A stretch of DNA of 64,000 nt from Arctopsyche grandis (GCF_051622035.1 NC_135358.1:11538001-11602000), one strand, 5' to 3'; positions 35,655 through 48,020 are shown, counted from the stretch's first letter. Numbers and translations: made by a program. The notes: a model not told the origin generated them from the sequence alone.

Positions 35655-36626
35655 TTAGTAAAAATATTTTTGAGAATCCACCCGGGGAATGATCGTTTGA
35701 GTTACTGGGTATAAATCGTTTTGGTAAGTGTTATTATCATTGAATTTCTTATTTCCGGAAACAACTAAAATGCTTGCAACGATAGTAATCACTAAAGCAA
35801 CTCCAGCTAAGGATACGGCCACTACTGATATAATTTTCCATTCATCAATTGCATCATTGATATTATTTGACTCTTTTCGTGATTTGGGATCAAGAGTTGC
35901 TTCCGACATAAGACATTTATCTTCCTTCACTATTATTATCAATTTGTCAATGGCCAAAAACGAGGTTTCTTCTAATGATTTAAACGTTAACCTTGTCTGG
36001 AATAAAAACATAAATATATAAATAATGGTAATGAGTTTTAAATTTTTAAAAACTTCAAAAGTAATATAAAATCTAGAAAGATTCGGGCTTTGATAAACAA
36101 GTAAATATAATTTTCATGACTAATAAAGTAATTCGTCATATAAAAGTCTTATCTGTATGTATGTTTCGTTTACCTTTATGACTGTCCCTGTTTCCAAAGT
36201 CCACGATTTCCACGTCCAATCTGTTGAATCGTTTATTTGAATTTCTTCACTTTCAATTACCATGTCGGGATATTCCGCATCAAATATTTCAATTAATAAC
36301 GAACCAGTGATTTCCACATTGCCCATAGACGAAAATAAAATTTTTACTTCAGAACCACTGGTGACTTTGACATTTTCAGTTTGGGAGCATGCCGATCCAG
36401 TGGCATTTGCAAAATATTCTTTAAAAACTGTCGGTGATTCCAAATTTGATCCTTCATACGGAGTCACTTCAAATTTTTGATAGTTTGGACAGTTTTCTTT
36501 TAGCAATCCAAGAGTTTCATCTTCGAAATTCTCCTCTATGTTAATTGTGCATAGAGCGGCTTCCACGACTGAATGTATAGACACTAAACCAATGAAAAAT
36601 ATGAAAATCAAATTTGGAATTTTCAT
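35655..36626 (-). CDS. MAM-like domain type I membrane protein without mucin stalk (locus D)
   Basis: Exons 36626-36174 and 35996-35655 are joined in phase 0 (AAG-GTAAAC donor, CCAG-ACAAGG acceptor, 177-base intron), giving 264 residues. Signal peptide 1-23 (MKIPNLIFIFFIGLVSIHSV...). MAM-like domain about 25-180: IEENFEDETLGLLKENC, FKEYFANATGSACSQTENVK, VTSGSEVKILFSS, WKSWTLETG and, after the splice, TSFLAIDKLIIIV. The linker between domain and membrane is short, acidic/basic and without Thr repeats, unlike its paralogues. The helix WKIISVVAVSLAGVALVITI continues to SILVV. The tail has an NPxY-free, Tyr-ending sequence (SQKYFY). It is probably a receptor-like or adhesion surface protein. The function is not known. 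Confidence 0.85.
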
Positions 36627-37264
36627 TATTGATTTTCAATCTGAATTTCCGATAAAAATCAAAATATATCTAGTGCACTCTATTGTTACTTTACGACTCA
36701 GCTGAAAACATATACACAATGTATGTACATATATAAGAACAAATATCATTATACAGCTATTAACAACCTTTTTTGATCCCATTCGTTATGAAAAAAATAC
36801 ATAGTCTCAATAAATATACATTTTAACTACCATTTTTTTATATCCTAAAAATAATTAAGACACAAAATAAAATTTACCCGAATTTAATTAAAGTAGCATC
36901 TGAAAATTGTATGTAAATTTTTAGTGGAAATATGTAAATGGTTTGCTTCGACTGAGAACCAACAAATATTTCGATAATATTAATCTTATCAATTCATATC
37001 GAAAAAATTTTATGAAGATTACAAATATTCATTGAAAATTCCAGATAATACTTATGTATGTGGTTAATCCATAGTCAATCCACGGGTAAGAATATTTGGA
37101 TAACAGAAAGTGCGCATAACTGATAATACTCATGTATTAAATGTAGATCCTGTTTTATGAAGACTAATTAAGTCATCATCAATTTTCATGTGTTGATTTG
37201 CAATAATTTTGATATATTGAAAAATATATTTACCGAAATAGTTCAAAAATAGTAAATAGAGAAA
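36627..37264. other. Upstream region of locus D
   Basis: AT-rich. No recognised gene. Unlike the other loci, I see no GATAA motif in the 120-160 base window upstream of the ATG. Confidence 0.4.
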
Positions 37265-37436
37265 ACAAATAGATTAGAGCCCTTGTTTGAACTGGATTGA
37301 AAACAATTTATTCGGAGTATTTCTTCAGTGCTTCTGGTCAGACTGGATAATTGTGACTCCAAGTCGATAATTTTCCATCAAAGTTTGCCAATTTATCTGG
37401 TTATTGAAACGGTTCTTCACCAAATTGTCTACCAAC
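37265..37436 (+). mobile_element. SINE body fragment
   Basis: GGTCAGACTGGATAATTGTG, GACTCCAAGTCGATAATTTT, AAAGTTTGCCAATTTATCTG and TTGAAACGGTTC are the body blocks of the tRNA-SINE family in plus orientation. The copy is interrupted at its 3' side by the hAT-type element that follows. Confidence 0.65.
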
Positions 37437-38698
37437 CGCAAAAAGCCGCCTGAAAAAAAAAAGCCGGTTTTTGGTTTTTTTACAAATAAAAAGCCAGCCA
37501 ACCGGCTTTCACCGGTTTCAGAAAAAAAAAATTTAAATTGTTTTGTTTTAAATTTTTACATAAAAAAAATGTCAGTTTTCACTGACATTTTTTGTGAAAT
37601 AACCAGAAATTGCTTTAAATATTCATGAAAAAAATATGTATTGTATTTGAGAATACACAAACTTTTTTTTTATTCGAGTTTCTATAAAAAATATAATAAA
37701 AACGGAAGCCTATATAAATTTGCTGTGAATTATTTGCTTTTCGAATAAATTTTATAAAAGTTCATAATATGTATAAACATTATGAACATTTATAAGATCA
37801 TTATTACATATTATTAATATGTAATAATGATCTTATAATACAAATTATATTATTTAATAATACAATTAGTATTATATATCACAGTCGTAAATGGCCGATC
37901 CTAAATACGCACAAATAATTAAATGATACTATTAAGAATATATAATAAAAAAATAATGTCTTACCTCGTAGAAAAATTATAATGGTGGAATCGTGAATAG
38001 ATATTAAGAACACTGCCGAGATGAATTTGGTGCACTCGATGTTGTTTCAGAAAACGTAATGATTTAATGAACTATGAAATATTTTCATCTTACAAAGTTA
38101 TTTTTACGCATCAGTTTTAGCGTAAAAATCCAAAAGCTTGTCGAACCGTTGCAAATTTCGAAAACGAATTCATTAGAAGCGGCATATCACAAACATGTTA
38201 AAACCATAATAAAAAGTAGGTATGTGGCCTGAAAATTTAAAGGGCTTCCAATTCCTTCGGAGAAAAATCAATTATATTCCAGAAATTCCCATGCATTTTG
38301 CCATAAAGCATTCGAGTTTCATGACTATTTTTTTGTTGTTGTCAAGTACAAGATTTTGCGTTAATTTCTCTCGTCGTTGACTTTTCTGGTTATAAATTTT
38401 CCTTCTCTCAATAGTGAATATCTCAAAGCTACCGCTAAGTGCTATACCTTTTTTTGGTTGTTCAAAAAAATATACGCCTATTAGTTTAGGTAACTAAGTT
38501 TAGTTTAAGTAACTAATAAAGTTTAGATATACACATTTATTTTGATCTTTCATAGAAATTTGAAATTCATAATTGTTCATTTTGAAGAAAAAAACATTAA
38601 TTAAAGCCGATCGAGCTAAAAAGCCGATTTTCGGTTTTTTTAAAAATGGTCAAATAGCCGGCTTTTCAGTTTCGGTTTAAACCAGCTTGGAAGCCCTA
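37437..38698. mobile_element. hAT-type element with exact 8-bp target duplication
   Basis: CTACCAAC occurs directly on both sides (37429-37436 and 38699-38706). The right end, read inwards, begins TAGGGCTTCCAAGCTGG and continues with AAACCGAAACTGAAAAGCCG. The left end has related subterminal AAAAAGCCGGTTTTTGG and AACCGGCTTTCACCGG motifs, although its outermost bases are diverged. An 8-bp duplication and a TAGGG start fit hAT. The 1262-base interior shows only broken frames (for example a block reading FENEFIRSG and FPCILP), so it is non-autonomous or decayed. Confidence 0.8.
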
Positions 38699-38706
38699 CT
38701 ACCAAC

Positions 38707-39989
38707 GTATCTAATATTTTTCACCACTATTTAAATATAATTCAAATGTATATATGTATGTACATATGTATGTAGAAGTTATAACCATGTATGTCACTTT
38801 AAGACAACTTGTAATAGCCCCATGGTAAAAAAATCAATCCTCATTTCTATAGGTATATAACAATTGTATGAACATTAATTCAGCTTTGTTTGTCAAAATC
38901 ATTCTAGATTTATTAAAACTCATATATGATTTTGATAGTCATTTAATAATCCATTTTTATCCATTTTACTGATTTTATACAATGTATTATATGAATTGTT
39001 TCTCAGATTATATAATACATCTTATAAAGAAAAATCTTCTCAAGCTTTTTGTATTTACACATTTTTATTTTTATTCGAACTCATTTTATTTACATATATA
39101 AATATTCTACAGTCAAAGTGTACATTTCATTTATTCATGAATTATTTTGTTGATACACGAACCAATCTGGCCAGTTATAGTATACACAAAAGATCAAATC
39201 GACAAATCAACTAGTTTGTTCATGCTGAAACTATTAATCATAAATTTAAGTATTCTCAATCGCTTGCCCCACCCTCAATGTACAATGTATGTACATATGA
39301 TTGCTGGGACGCAATATTTAAAAAAAAAGGTAAGTGGGATTTATAGCAACATTGTAATGTGGTTTCCATAAGATTTTCCTTTTAAATCCTTGACGTTTAG
39401 ACATCTCAACGGTTTTGACAGCTAAAAATTTCATGCAACATCTGGTGAGTCTGTTTGACGATAGCTTTTGACGGTTCCCGGAAAGATGCACTAAATTGCA
39501 CTGAATAGTAGCGCAGTTTCAAGAAGTCCTGATTTCTACAAAAAAAGGGTTAACACTCTCGGATAACATACAAACACCCCATGTCGATTTTTTGTAGAAT
39601 TCTATTGCGTCAGTTCTCGTTGAACATCTTTGAAAGTTTGGATGTATCGAGAGTGCAACTACCTCGAGTGCATATGTACGTATATGTAACGAAAGAATTG
39701 GAAATTTCCAAAAAAAATCATCATATTAGACGATTAAACATCTAGACTTATACCATGATTTTTCTAAATTATATAAAATTTATTTATATAAATTTCATTT
39801 ATTTTTATAAATTTCAATTTATTATCATAAAAATTAAAATATTATAGAAAGAGAGAAGAAAACATAAATCAAACACATGGAATAATAGCAATTTCAGTCA
39901 TTTTATTTGCATGAGAATAGATACATACATATGTACATATTTTTAAGCTAAGCTATCACACATACAAATAATTGAAATTTAAAAAAATA
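38707..39989. other. Intergenic region between transposon and locus E
   Basis: AT-rich, no recognised gene. A slightly GC-richer patch at about 39390-39680 has no known content. Confidence 0.4.
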
Positions 39990-41855
39990 TTATTCTTCAC
40001 TGTTTCCTGGTCTAACTTCGTTGTCTAACAAATCCTGTTTGGACCTTCGATTTTTTGTAAAAATGAAAGCCGTCAAGACAGCACCCCACAGCACACTTAC
40101 AACCACAGTTGTGGAAATTATTATTGAAGTGGTTCCGAGTCCTGAAGCTCCACCTTGTTCTCCTTCAATGCTAACGTATGCATTGGAACACAAATTTCTC
40201 GAGCACTGACACGTGGATATACAATCTGTACCATTTTGACTTCTAAAACCCAAATGATCGATGGCCAAGAATGCTCTAGGATTGCTAAGTGCTTCCATTT
40301 GGAATTTCAACTGTAAATAAATATAAAAATAGTTCAAAATCATCTTTTGATATGTTTAGAAAAAAGTATTGAGAATTTTTAAGCAAGTCTTCCAACCCAG
40401 AAAAAAGTTGTCTATTATATGTATGTATTACTTATTATTTATTTCAAATATTTGTATAATAATATAACTAACAAAAAAGTTCACTCTGAGCGTGTAATTC
40501 TTTCAAACTGAAGGTTTTTGGGTCAGAGTATGTCAATTTATCTGATTTCATTGTTGAAACGGTTCCACCAAATTGGCAACCTATTCCCGTTTCTCGCAAA
40601 TTATAGCATTTTGGATTTGTTGATTATTATAAATATGCTACCCAACTACAGACTTTTTTCATAGATGTCTATATGATATTTTATTAAATAAGAATATATG
40701 TATATAAAATTGAATTTATTTTAAAAGTTTGGAATTTTTAGTACTTATGTACAAAAAAAAATGGGTTTACCTGTAATTAAATAATATATTAAAATTAAAA
40801 AGCCTCACCAATATATCGGCATCAAATTGTATGGTGATTTCGACGTTTCTCCAATAGCGAGAGCTATCAATAGTGATCGGACTAAATTGAATGATTATAT
40901 CAGAATTATTTGCATTGACTATAAACAAAAAGCCAGAATTAACAGAATTTACTTCGTTGTCTGTATATATAGACAACACTAATGTTGTGTTCGCTTCTAC
41001 ACTCAAGGGGCTTGAACTGATTGCGCAACTAGGTGAAAACTTGTTTTCACTCATCATAAAATAATCATTAGAGCCCAATGGTTTTGAGATGTTATTCCAG
41101 TTAGAATATTGCATCACGGTGAAGTTTGACAGAGCTGCATTTCCACAATAATCTTTCAATAAACCAGGAGAGTTGAATCCAAAGTCATCCTTCACGCAGT
41201 CTGGGATTTCAGGTGGTTCGGTCGTCGATTCACTGACCCCCTCTGTCGTCGATTCACTGACCCCCTCTGTCGTGTATATTTCGTCCAATAGATTAACGAC
41301 AATGTGATCTATTGCGAATACTACTTCGTCATAGAGTGTAACATATGAAAGCCTTATCTGGAAATCAAATCAATTATATTGGATCAACTAGGAAGGGTTT
41401 ATAGGTCAATCGTTATCGTCACTCACCCGGAAAGGAAGCGGGTACGAGAATGTCAAGTTGTCATATCTCCAATCATACAACCGATTGAAGTCGAGGGTAA
41501 TATTTTGTACCACAGTATTATTCTCATTCAAAATTAGCACGTCGAATGTCGCTGTGGTTTCTCTGAATCTGAACGAATTAATCATAATTTCGAACTCTCG
41601 CGTTGTCTCATACAGTACTGTCTGAGAGCAACTGGTCGTGTTTGCTGACATAAAATATCCATTAGCTTCAATGGGCTTTGGGATGATATTGTCATCATAT
41701 GATTTTCTATCAAGTAGCTGACGACCCGGTATACATGATGTGTTGAAAATACCCAGATCAGAACTAAAATCTTCGTATGTAGAGTTCAGCTCTTCAACAC
41801 ATGAACACAGTACGGGGATGGCGAATAGAGCAAGAAGTAGTTGGATCGTTTTCAT
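39990..41855 (-). CDS. Two-domain MAM-like type I membrane protein (locus E)
   Basis: Three exons, 41855-41427, 41357-40809 and 40310-39990, are all joined in phase 0 (CGG-GTGAGT, CCAG-ATAAGG; TTG-GTGAGG, ACAG-TTGAAA), giving 432 residues. Signal peptide about 1-18 (MKTIQLLLALFAIPVLCS). First MAM-like domain: YEDFSSDLGIFNTSC, ANGYFMSANTTSCSQT, YDWRYDNLTF, then across the splice EVVFAIDHIVV. A tandem TTEGVSES linker follows. Second domain: DDFGFNSPGLLKDYC, SNDYFMMSENKFSPSC, YWRNVEITIQF, then across the splice PRAFLAIDHLGF. A Cys-rich spacer (CISTCQCSRNLCSNA) is unique to this locus. The helix is about SIIISTTVVVSVLWGAVLTA, followed by a basic-acidic tail. The start at 41855 is the first true ATG. 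AGATAA lies about 146 bases upstream. Confidence 0.87.
40490..40685 (+). mobile_element. SINE body/tail fragment in an intron of locus E
   Basis: GGTCAGAGTATG, GTCAATTTATCTGATTTCAT, TTGAAACGGTTCCACCAAAT, TGGCAACCTATTCCCG and the downstream ATAGATGTCT are SINE-family blocks. The copy lies in the second intron, antisense to the gene. Confidence 0.65.
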
Positions 41856-42012
41856 TTTGATGATGGAAATCAAACGATGGCAAACTGGCGACTGACCGTA
41901 ACACTTAATGATAAAACTATTATGTTGTTAACTCGATAAGAAGTACAAGTGTCGAAAGAGCGATTATTTTAAGGAACACATTGACGGATTGTGCTATTTA
42001 TCAGATAACATT
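41856..42012 (-). promoter_or_regulatory. Putative promoter of locus E
   Basis: On the minus strand GGTCAGTCGCC (an arthropod TCAGT-type initiator) lies about 35 bases before the ATG. AATGTTATCTGA, a GATA-type motif, lies 146-157 bases before it. The same AATGTTATCTGA occurs at 44869-44880 before locus F. No expression evidence is available. Confidence 0.35.
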
Positions 42013-43390
42013 GATATTAATATTCCAGTCGAATAACTTTGATCGAATTCTGAGATTGTACTTGATTTTTTTTTTATTATTTCATGACGACATGCTAGAA
42101 ATAATTTTAGATGACTAAAGCTTAGAAATTCCACTCGAAATAAATATATATACATTCCAGTACATATGTTCGTACATTGTTTGACACAAACTCATAACTA
42201 CTCACTACATTCGACCATTTCCCAATAAAAAATATTATTAAAATATAAGACAAAGGATTGTCATTTAAATATAAATAATATTATATTTACTTGTACAAGT
42301 GCAGACTTAAATTCAATGTTTCATTTTGATTACATTTGCAATTATATGTATGTCAGACTTTCTAATTTTTTAATTAAAATAAAACACTTAAAAAGATATT
42401 TAAATTTTTAATGGTCCAAAATTGTTCAAACCCTCAGCAAATTATAATTAAAAAAACAGCAAAACAATTTATAATATTATATACTTATAAGTACACACAC
42501 ATTTATGGCTAACAATCTCACAGGAATGTATTTTACGCCTAATTTCTGTATGAGAATAGCTTAAAAATATTTTTGAAGGTGAAATTTTTTATCATATTAT
42601 CTACTTATCGTGTCTTATCAATAATGAAACACAATTTTTAATATCGACTAAATCGTTTTTTAACATTTTAATCATAATAAATAATGATCTACATCATACA
42701 TACATATGTATAATCCATAATATATGAATGTACGTACATACTATATGTTGTAAACAAATCAATATCTTATAAGGCAGATATTAATACTTAATAATTACAC
42801 TTTTAATTTTTTATCTAATTAAGCCGCTAGAAAAACTATGTGCTTTTTGTTTTGTTTTTTTTTTTAATCTTAAATTTAATTTTTTTAATAAAAAGTACAT
42901 TTCATCGTGTAAATTTGTATGACACCATAGAATTCGATGTTGAATATTGATTTTGCCTCAAATTGGCCTCTCGAATGAAAGATGGGAAATAAGCAAATGA
43001 GAACAAGTACCACTTTGAGAATAAGTAATGCTAATGAACGTATCGTGAAATTGTGGTTCCAAAAATTCATAGATAGTTACATACATATGTACATATGTGT
43101 CAGTAGCTCAACCAAATACTTCCCATATCACTATAAAACTACTTAAATCTAGTCAATTCATATATGTAACATATATATGTACATATGTACATATTACATC
43201 ACTAAAATAGAAGTTGAGATTTAATTTCGAATTATTTAAAATATAAAATAAATAATTTTACCTAATGCATATTACATTCCAATATACATACATACAGATA
43301 TGAACATATACGTATAAGATCTGAGTGTGAATTCGAATGAATAACATATTATAACTATATAATTATTAAGAACCAACTAAAATATTATTA
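42013..43390. other. AT-rich intergenic DNA between loci E and F
   Basis: No gene or recognised transposon. Microsatellite-like TACATATGTA runs occur near 42700, 43080 and 43170. Confidence 0.5.
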
Positions 43391-44741
43391 TTATAAAACT
43401 TTTTTAAAAGATTTTTCGCCAGATATGTCAAAATGTATTCCTCCAAAATCATCATTAATTATTTTTCCTTTTAGCCTGGGCAGTGTAGCATTATCTTTTG
43501 ATGGCGCTTCTTCGATTAAAGTCATATTTGCAACATCGTTCTTTGAAAAACAAACCAAGTAAATCATCAGCACGCTCATCCAAATGATGCAAGCCGATCC
43601 AATGCAAATAGATATTAATGACAGCATTTTCCAAACCATAATATCTGATATATCTATAGTATCAGGTGTTGGTGTGAGCTCGGTAGTAGGTTCCGTAGTT
43701 GTGGTTTCATCTGTATTTCCAGTAGTAGAATCTGTAGATACATCTGTAGTAGTGGTTTCATCTGTATTTTCAGCAGTAGAATCTGTAGATATATATGTAA
43801 CCGTGGTTTCTTCTGTAATTTCAGCAGTAGAATCTGTAGATATATATGTAACCGTGGTTTCTTCTATACTTTCAGCAGTAGAGTCTGTAGATATATCTGT
43901 AACCGTGGTTTCTCCTATATTTTCAGTAGTAGAATCTGTAGATGCATCAGTGGTTGATAGTTGGGGAGTGTCTTCAGTGGTAGAGTCTGTAGATGTTGAG
44001 GTTTCAGGTGTATCTTCAGTAGTAGAATCTGTAAATGCTTCCGTGGTTGAGATTTCAGATGTATCTTCAGTGGTCGAAGTAGTAGAGTCCATACACTCTT
44101 CGATATCGGGTGTTTCAATTTTTATTGAGTGAATCGCTAAAAATCCTTCCTTGGGATCGAGTACTTCGCAATTTATTTGCAGCTGAATTTAAAAATAAAA
44201 TAAAATAAAATGAATGCGAGTAAATAATAACACTATAGTATTTCAAATTATTATTTTAATTACTTACCACAATATCACCATCGTATGAAAATTTCATTTC
44301 ATTTTCCCTCCATACTTTATCTCCAATTAATGTGACTGGTCTTGCTACGAGAGTGGTAGTGGGATTCGAGGGATCCAATCCAAAAATGAACAGGGTCACA
44401 TTTAGACTATTAATAGTTGATAAGTATGCTGTTAATATCAACCGAGAGTTCTTGGTTACACTTAAAATCTCAGACATCCGTTGACAGTTGGGCCTATTCC
44501 TCACCGGTGTCATATAATAGCCGTTAGAGCCACCACTAGGTCCTGTGAATGTGTCATTGTACGTCTGGATTTCAAACTTCGACATAGTACCACCAACAAA
44601 TAAGCATTCAGAATTAAATTGACCCAACGTCCCGTCATTGAAATCTTCTTCAATGCAATATAATTCATCACCAGTGACGTTTCCAACAAAACACAAACTA
44701 ATTAGACACAACGTATGGATAAGTCCCTTATAGAAAACCAT
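43391..44741 (-). CDS. MAM-like domain protein with long mucin stalk (locus F)
   Basis: Exons 44741-44268 and 44182-43391 are joined in phase 0 (GTG-GTAAGT, TCAG-CTGCAA; 85-base intron), giving 421 residues. Signal peptide 1-24 (MVFYKGLIHTLCLISLCFVG...). MAM-like domain 25-180: CIEEDFNDGTLGQFNSEC, GGSNGYYMTPVRNRPNCQRM, VWRENEMKFSYDGDIV, then LQINCEVLDPKEGFLAIHS. A stalk of about 150 residues consists of some nine imperfect STDSTTE(N/D)T-type repeats, dense in Thr and Ser and suited to O-glycosylation. Transmembrane helix about 342-369 (MLSLISICIGSACIIWMSVL...). Tail of about 50 residues. It is predicted to be a membrane-anchored mucin-like surface protein. It is nearly identical in exon 1 and intron to locus G, so the two arose by a recent segmental duplication. 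Confidence 0.9.
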
Positions 44742-44880
44742 TGCGGCGAGTTGTTAGCTTCTTATCACAGTGAATCGATGACTGATCAATCCAGTTGATA
44801 TAACGATATATATATATGTATATGTGTGTATGTGGAGACTGCGAACTATGTAGTTTCAAGTAATCACATCAGATAACATT
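44742..44880 (-). promoter_or_regulatory. Putative promoter of locus F
   Basis: The minus strand carries GATCAGTCATCG (initiator-like) about 40 bases before the ATG and AATGTTATCTGA (GATA-type) at 128-139 bases before it. The corresponding region of the duplicate locus G has GATCAGTCA and a diverged CTATCTGA. Confidence 0.35.
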
Positions 44881-45084
44881 AAACTTAAATTTGATATGTT
44901 TATACATACATATCAAAATGTTGCATACGATTCGTCATGAAATATGACATATTTTTGTTAATACGCTTTTTTTCTCATATCTAACATTCTACAATTCGTC
45001 TAAAGTATAGAGTAAATACGTATGTATGTATATATGTATGTATGTATATATGTATGTATGTATATATGTATGTATGTATGTACA

Positions 45085-45395
45085 TTTATAACCAGGGATA
45101 TCTCTAACTTAGTTAGGAATAGAGATATACATAATTATAAAACGAGAAATAGGAATAAATTAATTATAGGTAGAGTTAAGAAAGCTAAAACTGCAGGGGG
45201 TGTTTTTCACAGAGGTGTTCAAATGTATAATGCCCTTCCTGAAGGCATTAGAAGTTCTAATAACATTGCTGCTTTCTTGAAGGGTGTTAATGGATACCTT
45301 TGTGGAAGATGATTTATAATTTTTTGTTGTTATTTTGTTATTTTGTATTGTATGTATTAGCAGTTTTGCTATTTGAATAAATAAATAAATAACTA
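45085..45395 (+). mobile_element. Non-LTR retrotransposon ORF2 C-terminus, 5'-truncated
   Basis: The plus strand encodes RDISNLVRNRDIHNYKTRNR, KLIIGRVKKAKTAGGVFHRG and VQMYNALPEGIRSSNNIAAF followed by a stop. A short 3' untranslated part then ends in (AATA)n. This is the final segment of Jockey/CR1-type ORF2. It is uninterrupted and so comparatively young. The paralogous position near 52.9 kb lacks it and represents the empty site. Confidence 0.88.
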
Positions 45396-46545
45396 CATAA
45401 CTGCTTTTGACATCCTATATCGGTTGGAAACCCAATTCTGGCTATTTTTAAATATCCCTATTGCGTATTTTATAGGTATCCACTATAAAAAGGTATAAGA
45501 AAGATTTTAGTATGCATGATGATTCCAATTGAACAGGAACATATATGATCATCGCAACCAAATTAATGTTGACCACATCCGTGCATCAATTTTCGTAAGG
45601 GATGTACATACATATGAATGTATATATGTATGTATGTTCATGTACGAACAAAATGTGCACTTGGACTCTGTCTACACATGTCTGTACATACATACATATT
45701 TTTATGTACAGACATATATTTATAACGGGGAAAGATTAATTATTTATTATTATCATATAAAAATTATCCTTAATTTGAAGCCACTTTCAAAGAATATAAT
45801 ATTTCAAAGAATTATATTTTTTTCAATTCTATGACAATTCAACGAGATTATTAGATACTTACATGCATATGTACATACATATATAACATGACTCCGTAAG
45901 TCTTATAAGTAGGTCAATTAATCTACTGCTAAAATGAAAATTTAAGTGCACAAATGTATATACACACATATGTAACATATGTACACAGAAAATCAATTCC
46001 AAATTTGATCGACAAAAAAAACTACAACACGATCATAGGGCAATTAGACTATAATCAAAACTGAATTGAGTACTTGAGCGATTAGATTTCAATTAGTCCT
46101 AATATGTTTTATGTTTTCAGAAAAAGCAGGGTAACGCTGAATATTAAATTTGTATTATAACATTAGTTATTATAATACATCTATCTGTACATATAATACA
46201 TTGAATCACCCGAAATGAATTTGCTCATAAATAATTGCTCATCGTGAAAATATTAGCATTCCAATTTCAATGAAACTACTCTTAATATCTACCTACCCAT
46301 TTACATAACAATCTTATCTAAAAACAATGTGAAAAATATAGTCGGAATTATTTTCGTTAATCGCTGAAAAATTCAGTAATTACCGAGTATACATATACAT
46401 ATGTACATACATACAGACATATCTTAATCCGTCGCCGCACAATTAATTTCGCCTATGAGAATAATGAAATTGATTTGATTTTAATGAATCAATCTTAATT
46501 ACTGATTGAAATGGAAGATATACGAAATTGAGATATTATTAAAAA

Positions 46546-48020
46546 AAATTCGGGAGTGACTAACCCATGACTTTATCTATTCATTCACACATACAGGCAG
46601 CATTATGAAATATTAATACCTATGACAGCATTTTCGATACAAATTGAGCGCAAATGTATGTAAACTTGCACAAGACTAAAGTTCTACTTCCGGCTGTCGG
46701 ATTTTGTTCAAATTTTTTTTATTTCTTAAAATCACTATCAGTATTACATATATACATTAAATATCAAAAAAATAAAAATAATTTAAAAGCTCAAAATAAA
46801 GTAATGAAGTATTGTTTTTAAAAAAAATACTACTTTCGGTTTACGAGTTCTAACCAAAACCTTATCAGCTCTAAGTTAGTACATAAATAATACAAATATA
46901 AATTTTCATTTTTATATGTTCAGGAGTATGGACAGAGTAGTGGTCACAACATTTTTGACTTTTCTAAGAGGAAAAAATCCCACTTCCGGTTCATTAAATT
47001 TAGTATTTTTTTTTTTTATTTAACATCACTATCTTTATTACACACAAAAATATAAAGAAGATTCAAATAATTTTAAAAGGTCAAAATAAAATAATGAAAT
47101 ATTGTTTTAAAAAAAAATACTAATTCCGGTTTACGAATTCTGACCGAAACCTTAGCAGCTCGAAGTTAGTATACACAAATAATACAAATATAAATTTTCA
47201 GCTTAATACGTTCAGGGGTGTATGTAGACAGAATCGAGGCGACAACATTTTTGACCTTTCTAAGAGGAAAAATCCCACTTCCGGTGTATTAAATTTAGTG
47301 ATTTTTTTTATTTTCATAACATTGATTCAAGAATTATAATTGAATTTTTTCATGAAGAACACACATGTTTAAGGGGTCGAAAAAAATAGTAGAAGACAAA
47401 TCGAACAAGAGTTAACTGCCACTTCCGGTTGATGGATGCTTACCAAATTTTATACATAAATTTTTATTATGCTTAAACTTTTAGATATGAAATTTCAGTT
47501 CAATAAACCACACGGTTTCTGATAAAAACTTAAAAAACCTTGATTCTCTAGAGTAAAAGTACTACTTCCGTTTCAGATAAAAATATTTTAAAAATATACG
47601 GTTATAAAGATTATTATTTCTATTACAGGTAAAAAAATTTCAGTTCGATTCAGTTAGCGGTTTGGGACATAATTGAAATCAAAAACTCAATAAGCGATAC
47701 TAAGTATCAAAAATTCAGTAACCGATACTAAGTTTCAGTTCGATAGGACTAACGTTGTTCAAAAAATCCCCAAAATACATAGACACACACACAAACACAC
47801 AGACACACACACACAGCCACACAAGGACACACACAAACACACAGACACAAACCGACACACACACACACTTTTTTTATAGATTATGAAAACGTGATCAGTA
47901 ATCGATTCTGAGTTCGAATCAGTCAAAATCTCGGGTTCAAATTTTCGCATGATCACAAAACTTCATCTATTGTTACTACGTACATAAAGTAAAAATCAAA
48001 TGTGACCAACCCATGACATG
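46546..48020 (+). repeat. Unclassified interspersed repeat with CACTTCCGGTT blocks (copy 2)
   Basis: Bounded by GTGACTAACCCATGACTT (46556) and GTGACCAACCCATGACAT (48001) in direct orientation. Inside, a unit of about 290 bases is tandemly duplicated (AATACTACTTTCGGTTTACG at about 46827 and AATACTAATTCCGGTTTACG at about 47117), each unit ending with AAATCCCACTTCCGGT. A (CA)n-rich stretch at 47783-47870 precedes TCGATTCTGAGTTCGAATCA near the 3' end. No protein-coding frame. An inverted copy is at 12955-14045. It resembles a retrotransposon untranslated region, but the class is not determined. Confidence 0.75.

Larger units (their letters stand above)
44100..46545. repeat. Segmental duplication, copy 1 (partner 49690-55398)
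   Basis: From inside locus F to the A-run at about 46540, sequence blocks recur in the same order in the partner: exon 1, the 85-base intron, the upstream CGTCTAAAGT region, ATATCCCTATTGCG, ATCAACGAGATTATTAG-like blocks, GTAGGTCAATTAATCTACTG, TACTTGAGCG and CGCCTATGAGAATAATG. The copies differ by separate transposon insertions (45.08-45.39 kb here; 53.1-54.2 and 54.93-55.29 kb in the partner), so those insertions postdate the duplication. Confidence 0.82.

Noticed and set aside
37404-37628. 74-codon Lys-rich frame
   Set aside because: It straddles the SINE/hAT boundary and reads through A-rich subterminal repeats.
43584-44132. 182-codon plus-strand frame rich in Val and Ser
   Set aside because: It is the antisense shadow of the Thr/Ser-repeat stalk of locus F; no start context or independent homology.
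46556-48018. LTR retrotransposon, from direct GTGACYAACCCATGAC repeats at both ends
   Set aside because: The repeats are only about 16 bases, there is no primer-binding site, polypurine tract or gag-pol coding sequence.
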